A stretch of DNA of 64,000 nt. Source: Zygnema cylindricum (Eukaryota > Streptophyta > Zygnematophyceae > Zygnematales > Zygnemataceae). Location: NCBI GenBank assembly GCA_037447655.1, contig JBBHKE010002609.1:299350-363349 (forward strand). Direction: 5' to 3'. Below the pieces are notes generated by a model. That model was not told where the DNA came from. It saw nothing but the letters and a program-made list of their open reading frames with translations, and did not search any database. Every line of letters begins with the position of its first letter. The stretch's first letter is position 1. Shown here piece after piece: positions 32,102 to 41,499 of the stretch. The position numbers and the translations under genes were made by a program.

Positions 32102-32686
32102 TGTTAGGATTAAGTACTGAGCACTCACTTAGCAACGAGATATTTTCGTAGCTAAAGAACCGACGACTAGCGACGAAGGAGTTTCGTCGCTGGATGTTTT
32201 TTGAAGTGACGTAGTAAATTTGATTGTTTGTTTCGTTTCATGCAAGTACTATACTTTGTCGCTGGATGTTTTTTGAAGTGACGTAATAAATTTGATTGTT
32301 TGTTTCGTTTCATGCAAGTACTATAGAAGTAACGTAGAAGTTGTTTGGTAGTTTTGGTTCACTTAAGTCTTGTTGTAACGCGTGATTCAAGTTGATTCGT
32401 GGTTGACTTTTCTAGTCATACAGTGTAGTTCAAGTCGGTTCGTAATTTTCGGTCGTTTTTTTTCGGCACGTTGACTCTTACGCGTTTTTAGTCGTGCACA
32501 TATATATTCTTGTTATGACTTAGTATTAGATTATTTTTTGGAGGCGTAGCTTTTTAAGGAGGCGTAGAAAGGTCAAGAGTAAAAGGAAGGAAGAAAGGAG
32601 TTGTATTTGCATTGTGCTTAATATATTGAATGTTTTGGAGGAACACCATTGTTGTATGTGTATTTTATTTGGTTTATAATCTTTCA
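32102..32686 (+). repeat. 5' LTR of Copia A2
   Basis: 585 bp. It is longer than the 3' LTR because a 72-bp segment beginning TCGCTGGATGTTTTTTGAAG occurs twice (from 32187 and 32259) here but once in the 3' LTR. Confidence 0.93.
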
Positions 32687-32724
32687 ATTAGTATCGGAGC
32701 ACGTTACTGGCAACATTTGCTGGT

Positions 32725-33960
32725 ATGGCTGAGATTGGAAAATCCCTGGCGGAACCTAGTGGAGTAGCTAGTGGGGGAGTTAGTGGAGGAGGAGTTACAA
32801 GGACACAATATGATGAGTATGACGAATGGGGGGAGAACAAAATATATATGGACGAGGGAACGTTTGAACGCTTTCAAAAGTTTCTCAAAACACAAGAAAA
32901 TGATGGAGATGGAGGAGTAAGTGGAGACTCACGCAACTCCAAGAAAATAAAGAAAAAGAAGGGAAAATCTAAACTTTATGAGGAAGAGGAGGAGAGCGAA
33001 GATGATGATTATAAAGTGTTTAATAAAACCATCGTCTTCACGGGATCCAACTATGCAATTTGGAAGAGATACATTCGAGGAGCATTCACACCGAAAAAAC
33101 TTTGGGACATCGTTATCGGGGAAGAAACCCGACCGGATCCTTCCGTGAATCCAGCTAGAGCACATAAGTGGGACAAGAAAGATATGGCGGCCTCCACCGC
33201 ACTTATACAAAGTTGTGCTAGTTCTATGCATGAACACCTTCGGACTCATGATAGGGCTTTTGATTGTTGGATCGCATTGCAAAATGCGTTTGGAAAGGGG
33301 TTTGAGGCAAATGAAAATTATCTCTTTGAAGAATATATTGGGTTTAAAATGAAGGAGAATGATTCCATTGATGATGGAGTCAAAAGGTTTAATGTCAACT
33401 TAACTCACTCAATAACTTTCCTACAGAAATAGAAAGGTTGTTAGTCTTTATGAGGAGTCTTCCAAGCAAGTTTGCGGTAGCAAAAGAGGTTATCAAGGGG
33501 CGAGAGAAACCAACAATAGCATACGCTATCAATCACTTGAAGAGTACGAAGAAGGAGAAAGCAACACCGAAAGAGGAAAACAAGGGGTCATCCTATTAGA
33601 GTTATCAAGAGGAGGATGACGGAGGAGCTTACAACTTTAGGGGATCTAGGGGGAGAGGATGTGGATATCGTGGACGAGGAGGCAGGTCACAGGGCCCAGG
33701 GAGAGGTTTATATCAACGTGATACCTCTCAGATGACTTGTTACAATTGTAACGAGATTGGGCATTGCTCTTTTGAATCCCCAGACAAAAGTAAACACTGT
33801 AAGGTTTGTCATAAATGGGGACACACTGGTCGCGGTTGTTATCAAAACAAGGGAAATAATCGCGGAGGGGGACAATTTAGAGGCGGGGGAAGTGGAGGAA
33901 TTGGTTCATCAAGTAGAGGGGATTTTGTTGGGGATGGGCCAGTGGGATAGGATCAAGAAT
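32725..33960 (+). pseudogene. Copia A2 gag
   Basis: Capsid/nucleocapsid precursor. The ATG at 32725 is 38 bp past the LTR. Residues 60-90 hold a Lys-rich block next to a Glu/Asp-rich block, possibly a nuclear or nucleic-acid-binding patch. Then come the Copia gag pattern IWKRYIRGAF, LWDIVIGEET, FDCWIALQNAFGKGF and FKMKENDSI. The frame is lost at about 33430 (TAG) and stops again near 33598 and 33948. RGG-type repeats follow at about 33650-33700. Zinc knuckles follow at 33732-33830: the first lacks its last Cys (CYNCNEIGHCSFES), the second is complete (CKVCHKWGHTGRGC). Confidence 0.85.
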
Positions 33961-36900
33961 TCTTCATTTCACTTATGGAGGAATCACAGGAAAAAGAGGA
34001 TATCCTATTTCACACACGGGGCAAAGAGAGTAAAGGAAAGTTTAACAATTGGATCATAGACTCAGGTGCTACCCATCACATGTGTTCAGACCCAAGACTA
34101 TTCAGTGATATTAAAAAACTCACTATACCAAAATCCATCATAGTGGCTAACGGTTCGATGATGGTTATTGATACAGTGGGAACAGTACGATTGGATCTAC
34201 CGACACAAGATAGGGAAGGGAAAACTAGAGTCAATAGAGTACGTTCTAATAATGTGCTTTATAATCCGGAGGAGTGCATCAATCTCTTAAGTGTCCCACA
34301 ACTTCAGAGGAAAGGTGGAAGAGCCACATGCATGGAAGGGGGAAGAATCATTTTGAGTAGTAAAACAGGACCATTTGTAGAGGGGGTTGTAACTGAAAAT
34401 ATGCAAAGTCGGCTGATTTGGAGAAAACCAAAAAATAGGACGGCGGACGAAGAAGGGCACCTTCATTCGGCTGATGTCAACAAGCATGACCTCACGTTGT
34501 GGCATCATCGTATGTGTCACACTTCAGAGAGTAATATCAAAGAGGTGATTCATCATGGTGCGGTTCGGGGACTACACGTGACGACAAGAGAAAAGGTTAT
34601 CAGATATGTAGGATGCACAAAAGGGAAGCATAAAAGGAAGCCTCATCCGGTGAAAGACCTTTAGTTCAAAGCGAATACCCCTTTAGACCTAGTTCATGTA
34701 GACCTTTGTGGTGACATTCATCTAGAAACCATTGGAAAAAATAAATACATTATGGTGATAGTTGATGATTTCAGCAGGAAGACATGGGTGTACGTTTTGA
34801 AGGCAAAATAAGAAGCATTAGATACATTTAAAGATTTTGTGGTCATGGCTGAGAGGGAAAGTGGGAGGCAGGTAAAAGCAGTGCGATCGGACCGTGGAGA
34901 TGAATTTCTTGCCTTCGCCGAATATTGTAAGGAGACGGGGATTAAGCAGGAGTTCACGGCTCTTTATTCCCCACAATCAAATAGAATAGCAGAGAGGAAA
35001 AATCGGACATTGCAAGAGATGGTGAGGGCCATGCTCCATAGGACAAAACTCACTCATCGACTTTGGGGAAAGGCAATCAAGGCGGCTAATCATGTTACTA
35101 ACCGGAGAATAAACTCGCCTTTAGATAACAAAATTTCGGAGGAACTTTGGAGTGGACAAGTGCCTACGGTAAAACATTTAAGGATTTGGGGATGTGAGGC
35201 TATAGGGTATGTAGAGGAAAGAAATCGGGAGGGGAAGTTTGCAGCACGTTCATGGGAAGGATACTTTGTGGGATATAGTGAAAACTCGATGCAGTATCGG
35301 ATTTATAATCCCGTTACTAGGAGGGTCCGAGAGTCTAGAAATGTAGAGTTCAATGAAAATTTGGAAAGGATGGTAAAAGGAGCTAATGAGTCTAAACGGG
35401 CCCAAGATTACGAGGAGGATAGTCATTATGAAAAATTCACAAGAGAGGAGGAGGAAGAAGAAAAATTCTTGATGGAGGTAGGGACAAAGAAAAAGGTGCG
35501 ATTTGTAGAGGAGGCTTTAGAGAAAGTTCCAAAACCTAAGTCCACCAGCAACGAAGCACAGGGAGACAAGGTCATTAGAGAATCATCCACTCACACAAAC
35601 AATGTCACACCAGAAAAGACACCTTCTGAGAAAGAGGGTGATGACAAGATTGAGAGCAATGATTCGGATCAAAGAATTTGCAGAAAACAAACGGAGAAGC
35701 AAGAGATCATCGAAAGGGAAGGCACCGAAACGATTCTCACCAAGGCAGTCTTATAAAAAGCAAACCACTTATCAGAGGGCAATTTCTGAGCTTAGAGAAG
35801 GAAGGGCAAAATCCTTTCTCTTATGAAGGGCAATTACAAAAAATCGTCCGGCGGATCCTCAATCATATCAAGAGGCTAGAGACTCGGACGTATGGGAGGA
35901 GAAGTGAAAACCGGCATTTATAAAGGAGTATAACTTTGTGAAAGCAAATGGGTGTTTTGAAGAAGTAGACTTACCAGTTGGTAAAAAGGCGATAGACTCA
36001 AAGTGGGTTTTCAGACAAAGACGGGTGCCTCATGAGAAATTCTTAAGTAAAAGGCGCGGTTAGTATGTAAAAGCTTTTAGCAAAAGGAGGGTATTGATTA
36101 TTCAAAGACTTTTGCTCCAGTGGTAAAGTTTGATTCTTTGCGAGCAATTATTGCAATGGCGGCGGTGGAAGGAATGCATATCCAACAGATGGATGTAGAG
36201 ACAGCTTTCTTACATAGAGAATTAGAAGAGGAGGTGTATATTAAAAGTCATGAAGGAGTTCCTAGAAAGAAAGGAAAAGTATGGAGGTTGTGGAAGGCTT
36301 TGTATGGTTTGAAGCAGGCACGAAGAACATGGAAACATAAGCTTCACAAGGTCTTACTAATTTTGGGATTTAGGAGGCTTACAGCAGATTGTGCAGTATA
36401 TATTCAGGGAGAAGGTAGGGACATGGCAATTTTCAGTGTTTACGTAGATGATTTCATTTCTATCTCTCACAACTTGGATTTACTTCGAGAATTAAAGATT
36501 GAATTTCAAAAGTATTTTAGAATCACACACTTAGGAGATGCACAATACATTGTGGGAATTCAGATTCAGAGGAGGAGGAACGGAGATATTAAGTTGAGCC
36601 AAGAACAATATGCAAAAGAGGTATTGGAAAGATTTGGGTTTTTAGATTGTAAGCCACTTAGAACTCCCGTTGATCCTCGTGATAAGCTTTCTAATTTTGT
36701 TAAAAGTCTTGAGGTTGATGTTCCGTATAGGGAGGCGGTCGGTAGCTTGATGTATTTAAGTGTCGGAACTATACCTCACATTAGTGCCGCAGTGAGTGTT
36801 GTTAGTCGGTATTGTGGCAATCCGAAAAAAGTACATTGGGAGGCGGTGAAGAGAATGTTTAGGTATTTGGCGGGAACACTTAGTCTTGGAATAGCATATA

Positions 36901-37377
36901 AAAAAGATGAAAGCTTGAGTTGATATGGATATTGTGATGTCAACAATGGAGGGGACCATGATTCAGGAAGGTCTACGTCAAAATATGTGTTTCTACTTGC
37001 TGGAGGAGCCATTTCGTGGAATTCCCGTTTGCAACCTACCGTGGCACTTTCATTAACCGAGGCTGAGTATATGGCTGCATGTCATGCTGCGAAAAATTCA
37101 CTGTGGATTAAAGAATTTCTATCGGAGGTTGGAGTGGAAAAAAAATGTATGCAAATACTAAGTGATAATGTCTTCCATTGCGCTTAGTAGAAATCCTATT
37201 TTGCATAAGCGCACTAAACATATTAAAATTCAGTGGCATTTTGTTCGAGATTTAGTTTTGAAAAAAGAAGTTGAATTTGTGTTTGTTCCTACAGAAGAAC
37301 AAGTTGTTGATATGTTAACCAAAGTAGCATTCAATGAAGTTTATGAAATGGGAAAGAGGTTAGTGGGCATGGAGTAA
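33960..37377 (+). pseudogene. Copia A2 pol (PR-IN-RT-RH)
   Basis: Protease at about 34045-34085 (NWIIDSGATHHMC). The GAG-pre-integrase zinc motif is at about 34495 (LWHHRMCHTSES). The integrase core runs from about 34700 to 35060 (IVDDFSRKTWV, RSDRGDEF, and NRIAERKNRTLQ with the catalytic Glu), broken by TAG at 34662 and TAA near 34809. A long Glu/Lys-rich linker runs to 35756. Reverse transcriptase, about 35970-36700, has MDVETAFLHRELEEEVY and an intact YVDD at 36441-36452. RNase H follows (RNase H motif LTEAEYMAACHAAK at about 37050; KRTKHIKIQWHFVRD to 37377). The lesions fall on different amino acids, consistent with random decay. Confidence 0.88.
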
Positions 37378-37411
37378 GACGGGGCTTTGAGTGTCTCAGT
37401 AAGAGGGGAAA

Positions 37412-37924
37412 TGTTAGGATTGAGTATTGAGCACTCACTTAGCGACGAGATATTTTCGTAGCTACGGAAGGGACGACCAGCGACGAAAGAGTTTCGTCGC
37501 TTGATATTTTTTGAAGTGACGTAGTAAATTTGAATGTTTGTTTCGTTTCACACAAGTACTATAGAAGTGACGTAGAAGTTGTTTGGTAGTTTCGGTTCAC
37601 TTAAGTCTTGTTGTACCGCGTGATTCAAGTTGATTCGTGGTTGACTTTTCTAGTCATACAGTCTAGTTCAAGTCGGTTCGCAGTTTTTGGTCATTTGTTT
37701 TCGGCACATTGACTCTTACGCGTTTTTAGTCGTGCACATATATATTCTTGTTATGACTTAGTATTAGATTATCTTTTGGAGGTGTAGCTATTTAAGGAGG
37801 CGTAGAAAGGTCAAGAGTAAAAGGAAGGAAGAAAGGAGTTGTATTTGCATTGTGCTTAATATATTGAATGTTTTGGAGGAACACCATTGTTAAATGTGTA
37901 TTTTATTTGGTTTATAATCTTTCA
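37412..37924 (+). repeat. 3' LTR of Copia A2
   Basis: 513 bp, carrying a single copy of the 72-bp segment duplicated in the 5' LTR. It is preceded by a purine-rich primer and followed by GGATG. Confidence 0.93.
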
Positions 37925-38099
37925 GGATGGGAGCGGTGGACAGTGTGTCCTTTAATCCTTGAAATGCGCCGATCTGAGAGGGTCCCCACGTGAACGGGAC
38001 TGATTTCTTCAAGAGTTCATTTAGTGGAGATGCAAGTGTGCTACAACTTGGAACAAACCACCGGTAATAATTGGCTAACCCCAGGAATGCACGCAGGCT

Positions 38100-38830
38100 A
38101 GTTAAATCAATTTAAGCCGGAAGTTTACTAATTGCTTCCACTTAGACTTCTAGCGGAGTAATTCCCTCATAAAAGATAAAATGCCCAAGGTATGGGACCC
38201 TTTCGGCCCCAAAGGTACATTTGTCAAGATGACATTTAAGTCCTACCTTTTTTAATTCCTTCAACACCCACTCTATATGAACTGCATGTTCCTCTATGAT
38301 AGTCGAAGCGATGATCAAATCATCGATATAGCAACGAGCAAGCTTACACCCCCCCAAGACTGAGTCCATGACCTTTTTATAATACGCGTTGCATTTTTCA
38401 GTCCAAAAGGCATAACCGCCCATTCCCAACGTCCGTCACTACCCCAAAATGCAGTCTTGTGTTGATCCTTTTCCTCTATCTTGATTTGGTAAAACCTGTG
38501 TAGCAGATCTAGGATACTAAAATATTTAGCTCCTCCGACATGATCAAAAATGTCCTCTGCCAACGGTATAGGATGTCTGTCCTGGATCGTACGTGAGTTT
38601 AGTTCTCTTTAGTCCCCACACATACGACGTTCTGTAAAATTACCATCGGTGTCAATTTACGAGGCATGACGGTGGGCGCCACGAAGGTGGAATCGCACCT
38701 ATAAATCAGAACCGCTTACTCTAATTCTGCGCATCGTTTGGCCACGGATTCCCATTCCGTTTTTTATTGACGATGTTTGGGTTTAAATATGGGTTTGTTG
38801 TCCTCTAGGTCGATGGACATTTTCTAAGTG
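38100..38830 (-). pseudogene. Ty3/gypsy reverse transcriptase
   Basis: Read on the minus strand from about 38830 (MSIDLEDNKPIFKPKHRQ, the usual RT entry) through HPIPLAEDIFDHVGGAKYFS, LDLLHRFYQI, KTAFWGSDGRWEWAVMPFGL and GCKLARCYIDDLIIAS (catalytic YIDD at about 38319-38330) to GLKCHLDKCTFGAERVPYLG. This is the classic Ty3/gypsy polymerase order, which copies element RNA to DNA. Stops and at least one frameshift (near 38430) break it. It is cut at 37925 by Copia A2 and continues as RNase H at 32101. Upstream (higher coordinates) lies the methyltransferase in the same orientation. Confidence 0.9.
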
Positions 38831-39349
38831 GAGTGCCGACCTAAGTCTTTCATAGAGAAAGCCAACGCGTCCCTATGTCGGTTAATGACTCCATCTAACA
38901 GTTTGTGTTCAGTTTTTGTTAGACGAGTTCCGTATTTCCATGTCGTATTTTTCAAGCTTCCATGGCTTGTGCAAATGCTAGCTGTTCATCTACTATCAAG
39001 GAGTGCCCCAACTCATACTCGACTAGGAGGTGAAGCAAACAGTTTACTGCGTGATGCCAACTTCTAGCAAGAAATGCAGCTGTCCACTGTGGGGAAACTT
39101 GGGCCGATGCCTAAGACCTAACGGTTTTGTATGATGGGAGAGACCAACCTATATGACTACAGACCAAGAAATCATAAATAGTGTGAGATGTTTCTGACTT
39201 GGCAGCGGAAGGAAAGAGGAAGAGCTAAAAAGTTGTTCCTCGGAGAGAAGGTGCGGACTTAGATGCTATATGTTTAAATGGTGTATGAAATGGTGAATGC
39301 CCCCTCTTAGCTGATTTAGAAGGATTGTTCTGTGCGTATCGACCAATTG

Positions 39350-40383
39350 GAAACCCCATGCCCAAGAAGAATGAAAATGTTTGCGGATCCATGACCCGAC
39401 CAAGTAAGGTGCAGTGCTGCCGCTCGGTGAGTCCCGGGGCGGCAGTAGTGCCTGGAATGAAATGTAAAAGATGTTGTTGTTCTGCAGCAGTTGGTTCTTC
39501 TAAGCTGCCTGTAAGAGTATTCTAAAGTATACCCCGTCAATTATGTGAGTATGCGTTAGAGTGTGGATATGCAACTAGTGTAGACAATGCTCGTAGTGGC
39601 TGGTTCGGAATGTTAAGACCAAATGCAGGAGGATAGTCTGTCTGTATACATGTCTGGACCTTATGAAATGGAAGGAGTGCATCCTGAATTGAGAGGTTAG
39701 GTGGTCGGACAGCGAGGAAAGCTTCTCGGAGCTGACCCATGTCCACCAAGTTAGTCCACTTGGAACGAACCCGAGTGGCCAGTGAACCGTGGCGTGCAGC
39801 ATCGATGATCAACGGTGGTCCAATCAATGATTCATTGCGTTTATAATTAGCGAGAACCGTGGGTCAGGGATCATTATAAGCCGCGATATTTTCAAAGATG
39901 TATATGAAAGGACGGTTTAGTGTTTAAAAGATATGGATAAGACGCACTACCTCAAAGAACACCTTAGTACGCAGTTCTGCAAGACCAAAACCTTTTTCGG
40001 CCCTAGACATACCGTGAGATTCCCATCCGGCAAAGAGGATGTCAATTGGTTCTAATTCCAACAAATGGTGAAATCGTATTAGTTGGATATCCTGTGGTAA
40101 AGCCAAATGCATGTCGTAAAAAGCAAATATGGGTAAGAGGTGAGGATATTATTCATGCAAGATATGACAGTGGTGAAACTGGGAGCTTCTAGCGAAGGGG
40201 TGAATATCTACAAAATAGTAATGATTTACAATAAGACCGTTCCGAAGGCAAGAGAGGAGTGAAGTTTCGATTTTTGCCAAAAGGTCTAAGATAACGAGAC
40301 CGTTTTGGTGAGGTTGCAAATTGACCGGTTTCCAATTAATGGGCAAAAACCCGGACAGATCCTTTGTAATGGAGGGTGGATCC
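39350..40383 (-). pseudogene. cytosine-C5 DNA methyltransferase domain inside the Ty3/gypsy element
   Basis: The minus strand from 40383 shows the ordered motifs of C5 cytosine DNA methyltransferases. Motif I is decayed (NGLVILDLLAKIETSLLSCL, about 40250-40305), then VDIHPFA (motif II region). LALPQDIQLI and PIDILFAGWESHGMSRAEKG correspond to the motif IV loop, where (P/E)C is expected; here it reads ES, so the nucleophilic Cys appears replaced by Ser (about 40010-40040). Next are FENIAA (motif VI ENV, about 39880-39896), and IDAARHGSLATRVRSKWTNL (motif VIII region, about 39765-39825). Finally come FIPGTTAAPGLTERQH and LLGRVMDPQTFSFFLG (motifs IX-X, about 39361-39450). These enzymes transfer methyl from S-adenosylmethionine to cytosine. 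At least three stops (near 40147, 39927, 39865) make it a pseudogene. It lies between protease and reverse transcriptase of the gypsy element on the same strand. DNMT-bearing gypsy elements are known from charophytes; whether this is that family cannot be checked here. Confidence 0.8.
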
Positions 40384-41421
40384 TGCAATTATGTGTCCTC
40401 CATTGGACCACAGAATACAAGAAGCCTCTAGATAGTATTTAACTAACCCACTTTAAGCCACAACCACTGCTGTCTAGGAAGGCAAAATGATAGTTTGACT
40501 GCACCCCTGTGCATTCTGGACTCCCGTGAGTCCATACCAAAAAGAATCAGTGAAAACGGCTAACCGGCCGATAAGTTATAAGGCAGTAAAAATGCTAATT
40601 TGTACAAACTCTCAAAGGGAAAGGTGACTTCCTACCAAAATTTTCTAAGTCATGATTCCCTTTAATAACTTCTATCTACTGAAGTATGGACCAATCAGAT
40701 TACTGTACTGTACCAAAAAGTACTACTGTCGGTGTACATTTTGTACGAACTATGTAGGACAAGGCTATTAAGCGGACGCGTGTCTGCTTTTCACTCGTCC
40801 GTACATTCCTCGGAATTCCCATGACCGAATGTCATATCTCCACGTGGCTCCAGGTCATGCCACGTCACAAAACACCAAAGTGATCACTTTGGGATTCCGG
40901 CGATGATGTGCGCTGTTGGATTTGCGGCGAGACGCAATCTTAGCAGTTATAAATACTTGCGCGACATTTGTTTTGCTCCGAAACAAAATGCGTGGTATCT
41001 GTTTTGAAATAGTGTCGTACTTCGTACTTTCATAAAACTGTATCTTTGCACGCCGTATACAGTTTTAGTTAAATGGATTTGTTCCTTCCTAAATATATAT
41101 ATATATCTATCACATACTATAGCACTTAGCATTGGTCTTAGTCTAACAAGATAAAGCTGACGGCTATCAGCCAACTTGACGAACCGCAGGTACCGGGATC
41201 AAATCCCGGGTCCGTCAAGTATATTTTTAGTAACCTACTGAAAATAACTGCCTGTTGAACTAAGGCAGCCATGGATCAACCACCGTCTCTATCCTTCAGT
41301 GACTACAACAAGTATGGGTGTAGAGAGAGGAGGTGGAGGCAGGCTGTCCGTCCATTTTCTTTTTCTTTCATACTAACATATTAAACCTAGAAAATACTAT
41401 AGAAATCTATTAATTTCAACA
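40384..41421 (-). repeat. 3' LTR of Copia C
   Basis: 1,038 bp. On the minus strand it begins TGTTGAAATTAATAG and ends ACATAATTGCA. It contains the hairpin CTTGACG...CGTCAAG at 41175-41219. Near its end ATGGAGGACACA corresponds to the gag start codon, followed by a stop in this copy. Confidence 0.9.
41175..41219. other. tRNA T-arm-like hairpin in the Copia C 3' LTR
   Basis: Outer stem CTTGACG/CGTCAAG and inner stem CCGGGA/TCCCGG around loop TCAAA. The inner part resembles a tRNA T-arm, but no D-arm or anticodon arm was fitted. The same structure recurs at 52319-52363, 54981-55023 and 60331-60373. Confidence 0.55.
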
Positions 41422-41499
41422 ATCCCCTTATTTTCTAGTCTAATTTTAATTTTTCTTTCAACCCGCATTTTTCCCCACAATATTTTAATTTAGGAGAGG

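Larger units (their letters stand above)
31633..33240. repeat. 1.6-kb direct repeat, right copy
   Basis: The partner of 23149-24754 in the same orientation. Here the sequence continues to the right into the complete Copia A2, while to the left it breaks off in gypsy RNase H and meets unrelated spacer DNA at 31632. The reverse holds for the left copy. Confidence 0.93.
32102..37924 (+). mobile_element. Ty1/Copia LTR retrotransposon A2, full length, inserted in the gypsy element
   Basis: LTRs lie at 32102-32686 and 37412-37924, both TGTTAGGATT...AATCTTTCA. The target duplication GGATG is perfect (32097-32101 / 37925-37929). The primer site region after the 5' LTR (TTAGTATCGGAGCACG) resembles the usual 3'-tRNA-iMet site, and the polypurine primer AAGAGGGGAAA directly precedes the 3' LTR. 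Internally gag and PR-IN-RT-RH are all on the plus strand. Stops and frameshifts are fewer than in A1. The insertion interrupts a minus-strand Ty3/gypsy element between its reverse transcriptase and RNase H. Confidence 0.95.

Noticed and set aside
39316-40388. Methyltransferase as an independent host gene
   Set aside because: Same strand and order as the gypsy domains on both sides, no introns, promoter or separate start seen, and its upstream sequence continues into the gypsy protease once Copia C is removed.
41175-41219. A tRNA gene
   Set aside because: Only acceptor-like and T-arm-like stems fit. No D-arm or anticodon arm was found, and the same sequence is part of all four LTRs of Copia C and D.
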